A DNA stretch of 64,000 nt, from the NCBI RefSeq assembly GCF_000315625.1, contig NW_005434662.1, positions 537,794 through 601,793 on the forward strand. Direction: 5' to 3'. The translations under genes were made by a program, and so were the position numbers. Below are positions 45,919-57,332 of the stretch, in pieces. Positions within the stretch are counted from its first letter, which is position 1, and each line of letters begins with the position of its first letter. This stretch comes from Guillardia theta CCMP2712 (lineage: Eukaryota > Cryptophyceae > Pyrenomonadales > Geminigeraceae). The notes under the pieces were generated by a model. The model saw nothing but the letters and a program-made list of their open reading frames with translations. It was not told where the DNA came from and ran no database searches.

Positions 45919-46069
45919 AGGATTGGACATTCGTGGAGCTGAAAGAATTGCAATGACTCCTTCTTTCTCCACTCGAGGGAAAATTCGATACAAGACAGCT
46001 GTAGGAGAGAAATAAATTACATGCTGAACGGCCTTGGCTCTTCAACTTGATTTCTCCTGCAGACATCAT

Positions 46070-47619
46070 TCACTCGTAATGCAAGCACATGTAGGAGCAC
46101 CAGACCTTCGGCTTGTCCTCAACCGGCAGCATCGTATCGAAAACATAATCCCACAACTTGCTGGTGATACCATAACCTACAACTTTGTGAGGAATCATCA
46201 TCAGAGGACTTGAGACACCTACCAAGGAGCGGGTTCTTGTAGTGATGAGCGAGATGGTATGATTTCATGCTGCTGAAGTGTGATAGGAAGGGAGTACCAC
46301 TGGAAATCATGCTGTCAAACAGAACAAGGCAAGTCGCAGCGCCGCACCTGTGATGGAGATAGTAGTGTGTTAAGTCATATCCAACATATCCCAGCAAGCC
46401 CCCAGCTGTGAAGGATACGGCCTCAGGGGTGTCCAGGAATACCCTGGAGGAGGGTCACAAAATCGCAAGATCAGAGTGGAGCGGCGAACCTGAACAGGTT
46501 GTAGAAGCCAAGGAGCAGAATGAACGTTAAGATCGGAGGGAAGACAAGTCGCATGGGGTCCATCGGGAGCAAGTGATGGACACCTGCAAATCGGCCAAGT
46601 TAAGATTAGTAGGCCCGGTGGATTCTTCGGTGGGTACCATGAATCAAGAAGTGTAGGGTGATTGCCCAGTAATTGAATTGGACCCACTTTGTACAAGTCA
46701 GTTGATTCTGTGCTTGCCTTCCGCATATCTACCTCATCTAGATGGAACAGAAATCGGTGGAGGACATATTCTATTAGCGTCCATGTGAAAAGTCCTCCAA
46801 GGAAAATCTAGACAGAAAATCAGAATCGACATAAAATTCCTGGCAAGAATGCAGTCACCAGTCCAGCGCCAAGAGGTGTAAGTCCCATCTTCAAGGAAAG
46901 CAAGACCATTCCTGTGATGACAGGTAGCCAGACCAGAGGAACCACATACCATCTGACAGCGATCGCGTGAGCGGCTGCCGCCGATCAACAACAAATGACT
47001 CACGGTGTTCGCGAAAAAATTTCCAGGAAGTCAGATTCAAAGAATCGAGCTGGTTCATCCAGAACTTGGGGACGGTGAATGAAATCATTGTAATTGTTGC
47101 CAAGATGGCCGATCTACAACAAGATACCCACTCAAGACAGGGCGATTAGAGGTGTATCGTTATACCTGCATGATAATCGGTTTACTAAAGTCCAAGGCTT
47201 TCATCCCTTGGTGTTGGGGAGCTGCTTTCCTCTTGGCTCCTGACAGTATTCCAATTCTGTAACGTTGCATCATTGAATGCGCTGCCTTGCTGTGGACATG
47301 GACGTCGTCGTTCGAAAACACTTCAGTGATATCTGTGCCCAGGTGGCTGCAGCAACCGTCAGGGGGATCGCATAGTCTCAAATCCTCATCTATACGGAAG
47401 CACGATGGTGGATCCACCAGGATGTTCTTTGAGGAACTTGCTCACGTCAAAAACCTGAGGACGACTCAGCATCCTCTCTCTTACGGCCATCGCTTGAAAG
47501 TCAACCTCGCCATCCTTCACAACCCATGCATCATTCTCTTTGTCGTGCTTCTTGATCTCGCTCCATTCAAACACCTTCAGCGGCTCCCCGTTGGGTTCGT
47601 CCACACCAAGTGGTGGCAT
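46070..47619 (-). CDS. FA2H: Fatty acid 2-hydroxylase with N-terminal cytochrome b5 domain
   Basis: ATG at 47617-47619. The cytochrome b5 part reads KDNDAWV-like HDKENDAWVVKDGEVDF, then FDVSKFLKEHPGGSTIVLPY with the heme-binding HPGG. The next exon, HLGTDITEVFSNDDVHVHSK and AAHSMMQRYRIG, carries the second part. A linker LDEPARFFESDFLEIFSRTP|WYVVPLVWLPVITG leads into the membrane hydroxylase: TWTLIEYVLHRFLFHLD, FLIHGTHR|VHHLLPMDPMRLVFPPILTF, GLLGYVGYDLTHYYLHHRCG and MKSYHLAHHYKNPLLG|GYGITSKLWDYVFDT, ending CLHYE at 46070. The histidine boxes (H-x3-H, H-H, H-x2-HH) that hold the di-iron centre are present. FA2H/Scs7 enzymes hydroxylate the fatty acyl chain of ceramides in the ER, using electrons from the fused cytochrome b5. 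Confidence 0.9.
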
Positions 47620-49330
47620 GTTGGTTTTGTCTGAGAGTGTCTAGAATGGCAAAATGTGAGTTCACCAACACAACATGCTGAATTTGTGCGTAAACGCTAG
47701 AATCAATCATTGGGTGACGACAAACATTCGATTCACCTCTAGATTCCCTCCCCAATTCTTTTCTACTGAAATGGGCTTTGCACCCATTGTCTTGCTTTCT
47801 TTCACTATAAATCATCCTTAGGTCGTCTTCACTCTCCCGATCCCCTCTAATGGACGAGTTGTCAGACACACTGACTATGCTTATGCCTCGTCTCAGCCAT
47901 GAGATTCCTGCTCTGAGAATCGTTTCCGTCAAGAAGGCATTTTGTTGAGACCCTCCTCGCCATACGTACATGGGGGACGCCTCTACAAAGGACAGCAAGA
48001 GGATTTTTCCATCGCCTGCTCGTGTCTTCTGCTTGTACTATCAATCTGGAGCGTGCAATAACAACCAGCCTGCATGAGCTGCTTTCCCTCTGTCCTCTCC
48101 TCTCTCTCCCGCCCTCCTCGTCCACCGTCTCATCCTCCCTCTGCACCAAAAATCGCAAACCACATGCCAAAGGCTCACCCCTACCCCCATCAATACTCCT
48201 CAACCCTACCCCACCCCACTTCATACACTGACCATATCAATTGTACCCCCATGAAGGCTACAGCAGCAAGATCCATACGGGGAGATAGTATGTTGTACAT
48301 TTTTAATTAGTGCCTTATCTATAAAATATCTCAGCTATACCGATAGATCTCCAACCCAAACACGAATCTGAATGGGTGGACAGCACTGCTACGTTACCCT
48401 CATGTAATCGCTGTACCCCCACCTCATAACCTGACAAGCCACGTTTACAAGGGTGACCGGTGGTTATTAGGCATTTCCTTGAATCTTTTCCAAATACCTT
48501 CATAATATTTCTGAAACAGAGACAACAATTTGAAAAACCCGTGAAAAAATTCAAATTTGAATTGGATGGGGAATATTACCTGGCGGAAGTCTCTGAGCTG
48601 CACCTGGGGTACTTAATAAGATAGGGGGGAGGGGGTACTCGGGACAGGATTAGCTTTCGAATAGGTACCCGTTAGGTTACGCAATAAGTCCATGACCGGT
48701 AGTGTCGTTTTCCAACCACCACGTTATTGACCCCTACCCCTATGGCTTCAAGATCCACCCCCCAACACCTAGTGGGCCAGGTCTGACAAATAAAGCCTGC
48801 GACCACCCCTGTATCCGCGGAACTTAACCATGACTACTCTGGCTCATACGCTACTTGTTTTTTTTTAAGTTTTACTTATCTACGCCTGGCGGCCCGGCCC
48901 GGGTCGCCGGGTGCGGCACCGGCGTCAGTCGGAGGCTCAGTTGAGTCACAACGTAGTTACTGATTTTTAACTTAACTTTGAGTACATACTATGACTCAGT
49001 TTCTGTCTCACGGTCATGCCATGATCATCCGGCATTAACTCAAACTTTGGGCATCCGTCTTGTTCCAAGAATGCCTTGCCGCATGCACTAGACGTGGTTA
49101 GTAATAAGTGACTTGCCGCGCCGCCGGCCCAGCTGGTGACACATGCCGGGCGGGCCCGGGCGGGCCGCGTCGGATCACGTAGCCGCCTCAGTGTGCGCGG
49201 CCCGCCGGGCGCCGCCTCCGACAGTGAGACTCGTTGGAATTCGCCGCTTCCCGCCAAAATACCCGTGCTGGGGAGGCATCGAGGGAGGAGAGACAAGTAG
49301 GAGGCAACGACAGAGCGAGAGCGGGTGAGA
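47620..49330. other. Intergenic region: CCCTACCC stretch, GC islands, dispersed repeat
   Basis: Minus-strand frames at 47567-48224 are Arg/Ser-rich without a domain. CCCTACCC/GGGTAGGG words occur at 48170-48210, 48620-48670 and 48730-48780. GC-rich islands lie at 48885-48935 and 49110-49220, with an ACTTAACTTTGAGT repeat copy at 48970-48983 between them. No gene is supported. Confidence 0.4.
48955..48990. repeat. Dispersed repeat copy with ACTTAACTTTGAGT motif
   Basis: TACTGATTTTTAACTTAACT and the following TTGAGTA match the copy at 40050-40075. GC-rich islands flank it on both sides. Confidence 0.6.
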
Positions 49331-51256
49331 ATGAAGCATGTAGCTCGGCAGGAGGCCAAGAACATGTCGCCGACGAAGCTGCCCCGTCCTAAGAAGCTAT
49401 TCCATGATGCCGAGGAGGCGGATATGGAGGTGTATCAACCTGCGAGGGAAGGAGCGTGTCTGACCTTGGCTGGTACCGTCAGTTTGCTCTAGTGGACCAC
49501 CAGCTGCACTCGCTCATCGACGAGGGTGCTCTGTGTCTGGCGGACGAGAACGTGAAGCTGCATCACTATGTGCAGCCTGCGAGCATCGACCTGCCGGTTT
49601 CTGGCACCGCGTGAGCTACCCCATCCGCTCCAACATGCATGTCGATTGAAGTGTGCTCAGGTATCTGGTCAAGGAGAAGATCCTTCCTTTCAAGAAGCGG
49701 GTAGAATGCAGCATGTTGCGCTCCACCTGTGACACTTGCCGGATGCAGGTCAAAGACCTGATAGGGGAGCTAACGCTGGAAGAGAAGAGCCTTACTGGGA
49801 AGGGGGCGGTTCTCCTCAAGGGCCAGGTGCATCCCCAGCTCTTCTTGTCGTTTACCGTGTTCTCATTACATGGCAGTCGTACCTGATCTACTGTGGGGTC
49901 ATCTGCCTTCAAAAAGGGCAGCGAGGCTGCCTGAGCCCGAAGAGCTCGATTGGGCGCGTTGATATCATGGTGATAGAGGAAAGGGGCTCGTGGACTCTTG
50001 CTTACTGTGTGTGGTTAGGTGCGAGGGATAGTGGACGGGTGCGGTCTTTACGATGTCGTTCCTGGGGATGGGATCAGCCGCGAGCTATGGCTTGAGATCA
50101 GCCCGAGGTCCTTCAACATCCGGGTGCATGCTGGGATAGCGATGACTCAGTTGATGATCTTCGCTGCTTGCAACGAGGTCGATCGGTGGTGGAGAAGGAC
50201 TCCTTGTCTTCTGATCTGATGACAGGATGACGCATTTCAGACACCGATCAAGAGCGTTTACGATGATTTCGATCACTCTCCGGCAAAGAGCGTGACGCTG
50301 CATTCCGAGGAGGGCGGCGAGATGTGCAAGGAGATGTGTAACTTGAGGGAGGACTTTCAAAGCTTCGCCAGCATCGAAGATGGTGCAGACGAACCAATGA
50401 ATTCACAAGAGCAGGAAGAATGTCTTTGCTTCGATACCGATGGAAAAGTTTTGCCTCTCCACCTACACAAAGGAGCTGTTGTTCTAAGTGTACGCGTTCC
50501 ATCTCAACCAGAGAGTCTAGCGGGTGACTAACGGCTGATATCATCTGTGTCTTGACACGGTTGTCCTACAGGATTTGAGGCTTTGCCCACTGAAGACATT
50601 CTGGACCTTTCTTTGACGGATTTCCATCATCCTCGCAAGTTCTTCCGCGAGATTTTCCCTTCCGATCAAGGGAGGCTGACCTTGGAGAAGGATCGTTTTT
50701 ACATCTTAGCGACGAAGGAGGTGCTTCCTCCTGCCAAGTTTTATTTTTGCTGAACATGATGGTGTAGAGAGTCTGCGTTCCCACGTATCTCAGTGCCGAA
50801 ATGGTTCCTTTCTCACATCACGTCGGTGAACTCCGAGCACACTACGCCGGGTTCTTCGATCCCGGCTTTGGGTACGGAAGGGAAGGAGAAGTGAAGGGAA
50901 CAGTGGGCGTGCTTGAGGTCAGTCAATTTGTAAAGCTTGTCTTTCTGTCAGATCAGAGTTGGAACCAAAGAGGCGCATCTGTCTGACCACGTCCCTGATA
51001 TGTTCTAAGACGAATGCGACAGGTTCGTCCTCATGAGACAATCAACATCTATGATGGCCAACCGATCTGCCTTATGGAATTCTTCAGAAACTCCAGCGTT
51101 CCGCACCGTCCCTACGGTTCGTCAACAACTCTCTCGCCAATCTTCTCACATGCTTGTCCTTCAGGTTTGCAAGGGAGCAATTATCACATGCAGAAAGGGC
51201 CGAAGCTTGCCAAATACTTCACGGAATATCCGCGTGCAGCGCCTCAACAAGTTTGA
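49331..51256 (+). CDS. dcd: dCTP deaminase, two-domain bacterial (proteobacterial) type
   Basis: ATG at 49331 (MKHVARQEAKNMSPTKLPRP). A GTGTAT-AG intron (about 49430-49482) joins to DHQLHSLIDEGALCLADENV, HHYVQPASIDLPVSGTA|YLVKEKILPFKKRVECSMLR and TLEEKSLTGKGAVLLKGQ, then GRVDIMV, DGCGLYDVVPGDGISRELWL and EISPRSFNIRVHAGIAMTQL (50040-50155). The second half gives DRFYILATKE, PTYLSAEMVPFSHHVGELRA, HYAGFFDPGFGYGREGEVKG, VRPHETINIYDGQPICLMEF and SNYHMQKGPKLAKYFTEY, with a stop at 51254-51256. This matches the roughly 360-residue bacterial DCD family in which two dUTPase-like folds are fused, rather than the short E. coli type. The enzyme deaminates dCTP to dUTP for thymidylate synthesis. At least eight short introns show that it is a settled nuclear gene. 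Bacterial origin is inferred from the domain form. Confidence 0.85.
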
Positions 51257-51415
51257 CTCGAATCATATTCTTTTCTCACATTACAAGAAGATCAAAAGCT
51301 ACACGTTTGATTGAACAGCTGTGTGCTGGCGTGAACATGCCAACAACTCAGACTCATAAAATAAACGAAAAATATCTTGTCCATCTCTACAAGAATCGCA
51401 AAAATGAATGTCAAG

Positions 51416-53895
51416 TTAGCCGGTAGTAGTCAACTTGTTATATGCCTCGTCAATCTTTGCTTCTTCATCTTCGATCTGCCAGCAGCAATCAGGACACTCG
51501 AAGCTATCTACTCCTCTTACCATGATGAAAGTTTTGCTCTTGCTCCCGAACTTCTGAGTGTGCCTGCTGACTTCACAGCTCACCCACGTGCCAGAAGGGA
51601 ATGTTCGCTTCCTATGTCCTTTGCTCTTGGGCAAGAATCTCTATAACATCGTCATTTATGCTTGAGGGGTAGGAGGAGCGCCCACCTGCTCGCCCTTGGC
51701 GAACCCTTCGGGTGGCTCGAGCTCTCTTGCGCAGTACCACTCACGGACATTAAGCTCTATGGAAGTCGTCTCCTCGTCCTTGGACTTCGTGCTCCAGTCC
51801 TGTTCGTCAAGTGAGCGTCGGCATGCCGGCACAACGAGACTCAGCGACCTCACTCGCGACTTCGAAGAGTCTGAATCCCCTTTCACTCCTCCACTCCTCC
51901 CTGACCGACAGGATGAAGTAAGCACCGCAACCCTCGCCCTTTCCTGAGGTCGCAGTCTCCTCCTTGGCCGCAGTCTGGGAGCCACAGCTGTCCACTGAAA
52001 TGTCATCCTTGGCTATCGCCGGGTCCACCGCCAGGGGCATGCTCAGCGAGTTGATGTCAAGGGCTGCAGGAGGACTCTCGACCTTCCTCATCTTCCTCCT
52101 GCTCTCCTCCGCCTCGTCATCGACCGGCTCCTCCCTCTGTTCCGCCGCGGGGGCGGAGAGCTCGGGGACAGCCAGCGGTCTCTTTGTGGGTTGTTTGTGG
52201 GTTGCGGTGCTTGTGGGCTTCTGCGGTAAGAGGGTCAGGGAAGCTAGTGTGCAAGCAGGCGGTATTGCCTTCAAGGGTTTGACTTGCTCGGCAAGGTCAA
52301 GGTATCCTTCAAACGTTCTCCCTGCTTAGTCACTCAGTGCACAGCCGGCCCACCTCGCACCTCCTTGGCTCTCCCACCGTGCACGAGGAAGCGAACGCTC
52401 ACGCTCGTCCCCTTCCCCAGCACTTGCACGACTGTTCCCTCCACAGTGCATCTGGGACCTAGACCAGCAGCCTCCATCTTCTCTTTCGTCAGAGCCTCTT
52501 GGAGGTCAGTCCTATGGAGGCGTGTCAATCAAAGTATCTCTCGCATGCAACGGGAGCAGTCGACCTGTCGGGATGAGGAATGCCGCACAGACTGACTTCC
52601 CTTCGGAAGAAATCACCGAGCGACTCTCCTCCCACCGAGTCCGTCAGACTGTCATCGAGCCTTCCGAACTGCAGGGGCAACGTCTGAGACACAGGGGACG
52701 AGAACGATGGCAGTTGAGACTGATACGCCTGAGGGAACTCTTGATTCATTCTGAGTTCACTTGACCGATCATATTTCTTTCTCCCCTCGTGTAAACCAAT
52801 GGCATATTCCACCTTGCTATCATACGTGTCCTCCCCGTAGTTGACGTTCTTTCTTTGCCTCCGGCTCCTTCTCCCTGACTCCTCCCGTTTTGTCCTATTG
52901 GATGCACTGTCGTGCTCAAGGTCAGACGATTTTCTGTTCGACGCTCTCTCCTTCCCACTTGCTGCTGCTAACGAGCTTGCATTCGCCCGGTTCTCGTTCA
53001 TACTTGCCTGCGGGATGAAGTGGGTTGCAGCAGTTGGAGTCGAGCTCACAACTTTCTTGGTGTTGTTCAGATCGATGGTAAGAATCGGGTCATCTTCCAA
53101 CACATCCGTCCACACCAGCGGAGCTCGAGTAGGACGGGCATATGGCTTGTCGTACTCGAACGCTCCACGGGAAGCAGGAGCAGACCAAGGAACCTGATGG
53201 CCAGAGAGGGGCCGATAAGTTTCAGCAGGTTTGACCACCTGAGGAGGAGGAGTCAGGAAGGCGCTCCTGGAGTACTCCATGTATCTGGAAGCAGCAGACT
53301 CTTGCTTCCGATCAACCGTCTGCGCAACCGACCGCAACAAAGGATTGATCGACGACGATCTCTGCTCCGCCTCTCTGAACAGCCTCGAGCCCCAATCCAC
53401 CTTGTCATCTTGTCTCCCTTGACCCGTTCCTAGTGACGCACCATGCTTGTACGCAGTTGTCGTCTGCCCCTCCTGCCTCTGCTGATCTTCCGCGGCCTCT
53501 TCCGCAGGTATCGGATCAAACTCACAACCCATAGGAGGGACATTGGAAGGCTGGGGGCCGGGGTTCTGAAGGACTTTCTGGAAGTCTGGGCCCTTGGACA
53601 AGCTGCTGCTGGCCTTGCTGGGAGTGAGGTCGAGCTTCTTCTCTGGGCACACCTGCAGCTCTCTCACCTCCCGGAGACTCGCTTCGTTCACCGGGATCGA
53701 AAGCTCGATGAGGTTCCCCGCTCTTACGTCCTGTGGGCACACGATCATCACGCAGGTGTTGAACTCGTCGATGCAGGCTGCGAAGGAGGTGCCTGGCTGG
53801 ACCCAAGGAGGCACAGTCACGCAGTAGCGTCTGACTGCGTTGATGGGTTGGCTCTCCATGGACGGGGCAGGGGATTGCTTGAAAGCCGAGCTCAT
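51416..53895 (-). CDS. Large basic/acidic protein, possibly nuclear, with VTVPPWVQPG-type N-terminal domain
   Basis: ATG at 53893-53895. Residues about 25-70 read RYCVTVPPWVQPGTSFAACI ... MIVCPQDVRAGNLIELSIPV, a short beta-rich motif of the form V-T-V-P-x-G-x-x-P-G ... C-P-x-x-x-x-P-G that recurs in algal and plant proteins. A long disordered Ser/Arg/Gln-rich section follows (RRSRRQRKNVNYGEDTYDSK). The next exon near 52500-52360 gives LGPRCTVEGTVVQVLGKGTS|VSVRFLVHGG, possibly a Tudor-like barrel. Exons at 52274-51920 and 51840-51700 are Ser/Lys-rich, ending with WYCARELEPPEGFAKGEQ. A 49-nt intron appears to carry the frame on to RFLPKSKGHRKRTFPSGTW and KFGSKSKTFIM|IEDEEAKIDE, ending at 51416; without that splice the stop is at 51656. 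The function is unknown. Confidence 0.55.
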
Positions 53896-55333
53896 GGGTT
53901 CTCTCGATCAACCATCAAGGGAGTTCGTAACGCAGCTCGTGTATCTGTCAGCACCCGCCGAGCTCAGTGCATGGCTGTAAACATCACGATGACGGCATGA
54001 GCTAGGGCGACAGCCGGCTCCTTGGAAGGCCCTCAGCACGGGGGAGTAGCCTCAGGGCCTCTGCGCAATCACGTCGAAAGGCTGCGACGCCATGAGCGCA
54101 AGGCCACCTGCTCGAACATGAGCGATATCAGGCCCCTCCTTTCCATCACAACCATGCGCTACAGATTATAAACTCCAGCCACCTCAAACACTTCTCCCAC
54201 CTCTCTCCAACCCTTGTATAACCCCCATTCTCAAAACCCGCCGCACCTCTTATCCTTACTTCTCCTTCCTGGACCGTTCTCCTTGCCTACAGTCTCCCTT
54301 TCCTGCCTCCTCTCCTTCTCTATCTCATCGCGTTCCTCGTCCTCTATTCCCTCGACTCTCGCCCTCCTTGTTCAGCATCGTCGGCGCGGGCCAGCCATTG
54401 GCGCGAGTGAGTAAAACATATTAAAACTGGCCTTTGTACCAGCTGATCTTTCACTTAACTTTGAGTAAAAAGAGAGGAAGGTGACTAAAAAATTCGGAAG
54501 TTCGCCGCGCCCTCAAACCGCGGCCCGGCCGGGGCCGCCGGCCCCGGACCCAGGCCCCGACAAACACAGTAGTGACTGAATCATGGTTTCACTCAAAGTT
54601 AAGTTAAATCATCTGGTAGTCACACTGTGCAGGGCTAGCTGAGCCCTCGGGAGCGAGGGCTGAGGCGACGCTCACTGGTAGTAAAGAATGACGCACCGGG
54701 TCACCGGTACTGATGACTAAACTGAGGGTACCTGGCGACGGAGGGGTCCGTGCCCTCAGTCACAAGGGCTCAAGAAGGGGGGTGGGGGTGGACACGAGAT
54801 GAGCAGAATGGTTTCGGGGGCATGACTCGGTGACATGGCCGGGCAAGGCTGAACCCGAGGGCCATGTGAGGGGGGTGGGGGTGGTGAGAATTGGGGGCCA
54901 TTATGGCACTACACCGGTGGCTATCTCCCCCTAAGGTAGGAAAACGATTCGGTGGGGGTCACGTCGGAGTACGGGGGTGGGCCGAGGGAACGAATGGGTC
55001 TGGGTGGTCAACAATTGTCACCATACAGTGTCAAGTACCCTACCCACCCTTTTACTGTGCCGGTACAGTGAAAGGGTGGCCCTTGGGGTACGGCGGTTCC
55101 GAAACTACTGCCAGCCACCCACTTTCAAAGTGTCGGCACGGTATGGTAATAATGCATTTGTATTGCTGGAGGAAGTTAAGGGTAGGGGTAGTCATCAGGT
55201 TGGTGACCGGTGCAATTTGAGCTCCAGGGGTAGGGTGGTCTCCGGTTGAGGCAGGCTCTTTCTTGTCCGCAGTAGCGGCAGGAAGAGACAGGGGTGCGGG
55301 GCCAGGCTGAGTAGCCGGTAGGAGCAAAGAAAC
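53896..55333. other. Intergenic region with MITE-like element and GGGTAGGG stretch
   Basis: This lies between two divergent starts. A CT-rich segment is at 54180-54380. A MITE-like element with inverted ends is at 54448-54609. TGACGC/GGTCACC words occur at 54680-54760. A long G-rich GGGGTGGGGGTGG/GGGTAGGG stretch covers 54775-55240, directly upstream of the lipid-anchored protein gene. No gene is supported. Confidence 0.45.
54448..54609. mobile_element. MITE-like element with inverted ACTTAACTTTGAGT ends
   Basis: ACTTAACTTTGAGT at 54453-54466 faces its exact reverse complement ACTCAAAGTTAAGT at 54591-54604; the match extends a few bases further with one mismatch. The roughly 125-bp interior is GC-rich (CCGCGGCCCGGCCGGGGCCG near 54520). 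There is no coding frame. Other copies of the end sequence occur at 40058, 48970 and 59853. A target-site duplication is not obvious. Confidence 0.5.
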
Positions 55334-56065
55334 ATGGGGAATGCACTATGCTGTAGTCAGGAGCGCAGAGGCCTCGAGGAGCTAGAGAACATTCAGAACA
55401 ACCAGAATGGCATGAACAAATCGACGGGGAGCGACAGAGACGAGCTCTCCATCAGCAGATCACGCGCTATGTCCATGAAGGCCCAGGTCGAAAGGCAGAA
55501 GTGGATTCGTAAGGCAAGCGGGTATCGATGGGAGGAGACTGTAGACGAGAGAGACACCTTGCACCAGAACCCAGGACAACATGCAGACTCAAGGAGGGGC
55601 TTTCACATTGTACAACCAGTAAGTGCAGAGAGGTTAGACAGGGGCGCAGGGGGCAACGGTGAAGTTGTGATAAAACACGCGCGCCAAAACCAGCATGACA
55701 GGCGAATTTTCCAGCAGAACTACAATCCGGGAAGAAACATCACACGCAACCTACCGAGTGATCAAGAACAAAACATATTACGATCGTCCGACTTACAGCA
55801 TGGACAAATTTCAGGGGGAAATGGAATGACGAAGACTGTGCAGCACACTGCATATGACCTTCGATGCAATCAGATTCATGATGTCTCATACGAACTTTAC
55901 AATGGGTCGGACCCCTTGAACTCTTCAATTGCAAGTAATGCTGCAGACAAATACCCGTTCAAGCCGTCCTCCTACACCTATCTGGATTTCTCCAAAGAGG
56001 ATAACATGGACCAGAAGCTCTCCTTTGATGATTCGAAGCTTCAGAGCTTGCCAATCAGCTTCTGA
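55334..56065 (+). CDS. MGNxxCC dual-lipid-anchor protein, otherwise unknown
   Basis: Single-exon frame of 243 residues starting MGNALCCSQERRGLEELENI. Glycine 2 is a strong N-myristoylation signal and the adjacent Cys6-Cys7 are likely palmitoylation sites, so the protein should sit on the cytosolic face of a membrane. The rest is hydrophilic and probably disordered, rich in Asn, Gln, Arg and Ser (QNNQNGMNKSTGSDRDELSI, KHARQNQHDRRIFQQNYNPG), with a tyrosine-rich tail (KPSSYTYLDFSKEDNMDQKL) and stop at 56063-56065. RAMSMKAQVERQKWIRKASG may be a phosphorylation site and amphipathic helix. No enzymatic domain is seen. A G-rich GGGTAGGG stretch lies immediately upstream. Confidence 0.65.
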   Translation: MGNALCCSQERRGLEELENIQNNQNGMNKSTGSDRDELSISRSRAMSMKAQVERQKWIRKASGYRWEETVDERDTLHQNPGQHADSRRGFHIVQPVSAERLDRGAGGNGEVVIKHARQNQHDRRIFQQNYNPGRNITRNLPSDQEQNILRSSDLQHGQISGGNGMTKTVQHTAYDLRCNQIHDVSYELYNGSDPLNSSIASNAADKYPFKPSSYTYLDFSKEDNMDQKLSFDDSKLQSLPISF

Positions 56066-56486
56066 GCCGCGCTGCAATTATTGTGGAGCCACAAACATGT
56101 CGATGTTCTGTTTCACTTGCTGTCAAACTTGCCTTTCTCTGGACGTTGTGACGTAAATGTTCGCGAAAGCATGACAAAACCCCTGCTAGATGTACGAAGA
56201 TCTCGGCTGGTTGGCAACAGGTTCCATGCCTATCTTTCATGTTTAAATCCGACTCCTGCAGAATAATTTGCTGATCTTACGCTCTCGTTCTACACCGAGA
56301 GTGTGTGACTTGATAGGGGAAATGGATATTAAGAAATAAAGTTGGGTGGATGCGTTCAAATCTTTCGTATCACTGTTTCCGATTTCATCTGGACATATGT
56401 GCATTTCTTTGGACGTTTTGGAAACATGACTTCCAAAATGGATTGCAAGTCTCAAAACATTCTAATTTAATCATCGGCATATGCAT
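56066..56486. other. Convergent intergenic region
   Basis: This lies between the stop codons of two convergent genes, presumably 3' UTRs. No coding signal is seen. Confidence 0.5.
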
Positions 56487-57332
56487 CTAGTCCCTCCTTT
56501 TCAGAGCCCTGCGAATCTCTTCATCCGAATATATTCGACAGTTTGATTGAGATAAAGTCACATTCTGCTCTGCCAATGGCTTGCGAATTCTCCTCTTCAA
56601 GAGGCTGGATTCATGTTCACCATACCGCTGGCTACTTGCAGTTGACCCACTGGACAATCCAACGTCTGCCATGTTGTGAGGTCTCAATGATTGTGATTGC
56701 ACCTGCGCCAAGATCTGGATATCATTGATCAACGGCTTTAGCAGCTGGTCTGCCAATGTGATCTTTCTCTTCTCTTTCATCCTTCGCTTATTCAGGCGGT
56801 CTTCAATATCCAGCTTGAGGTTCACAATGTCGATCCTGACGCTTCTCATTTCATCGAGGATTGCAATCAAAGAACCGTTTGTTTCCAGGTGATCATGATA
56901 ATTTCCAAGGCCTTCGATCTCGTTGATAATGGCTTTTTTAGCTTGGAGGACTTGGAGCTTGTCTCGAGCTTCTCGCAACCGCGACATGAGATTTGATATC
57001 TGCTCGTTCTGAAAAGCAATGCCGTTGATGCAGTTGATGTATTCAATGCGCAGCGTCTCCATCAAGTACAGCGGTAGAGTATCGATACTGGAGTGGTCCC
57101 CCGCTTCTTCTCCATCATCCCGAGTTAATCTTATTTGTAACTCTTCGCATTTTTGCCGGATATGATCAGAGTTTTTGGTCAGCGCAGCTTCAACGAAGCA
57201 GTACAGCTCTGCATTTTGCAAGTCCGTCTCCAAGAATCGAAATACTTGATCGGTGACGTAAAATTTCTGAAGAGAGTCCGGATGCGTGCTGCTCGCATGC
57301 AGGTTTGCAAGATTGCGGACCCAGTTCCACAT
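56487..57332 (-). CDS. Coiled-coil protein of unknown function
   Basis: Single-exon frame of about 281 residues. The first ATG is at 57330-57332 (MWNWVRNLANLHASSTHPDS). The N-terminal half reads FYVTDQVFRFLETDLQNAEL and YCFVEAALTKNSDHIRQKCE. A helical middle with heptad-like spacing, QISNLMSRLREARDKLQVLQ and SVRIDIVNLKLDIEDRLNKR, suggests a coiled coil. The C-terminus is basic (KRRIRKPLAEQNVTLSQ) and ends DEEIRRALKRRD at 56487. I do not recognise the family. The lack of introns contrasts with its neighbours. Confidence 0.6.
   Translation of the reverse strand: MWNWVRNLANLHASSTHPDSLQKFYVTDQVFRFLETDLQNAELYCFVEAALTKNSDHIRQKCEELQIRLTRDDGEEAGDHSSIDTLPLYLMETLRIEYINCINGIAFQNEQISNLMSRLREARDKLQVLQAKKAIINEIEGLGNYHDHLETNGSLIAILDEMRSVRIDIVNLKLDIEDRLNKRRMKEKRKITLADQLLKPLINDIQILAQVQSQSLRPHNMADVGLSSGSTASSQRYGEHESSLLKRRIRKPLAEQNVTLSQSNCRIYSDEEIRRALKRRD

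Noticed and set aside
47567-48224. Minus-strand frames upstream of FA2H
   Set aside because: Composition is Arg/Ser-rich with no domain, and FA2H has a good ATG at 47617-47619. More likely leader or promoter.
51377-51646. Plus-strand frame of 89 residues
   Set aside because: Antisense to exons whose splice sites continue the minus-strand gene at 51416-53895.
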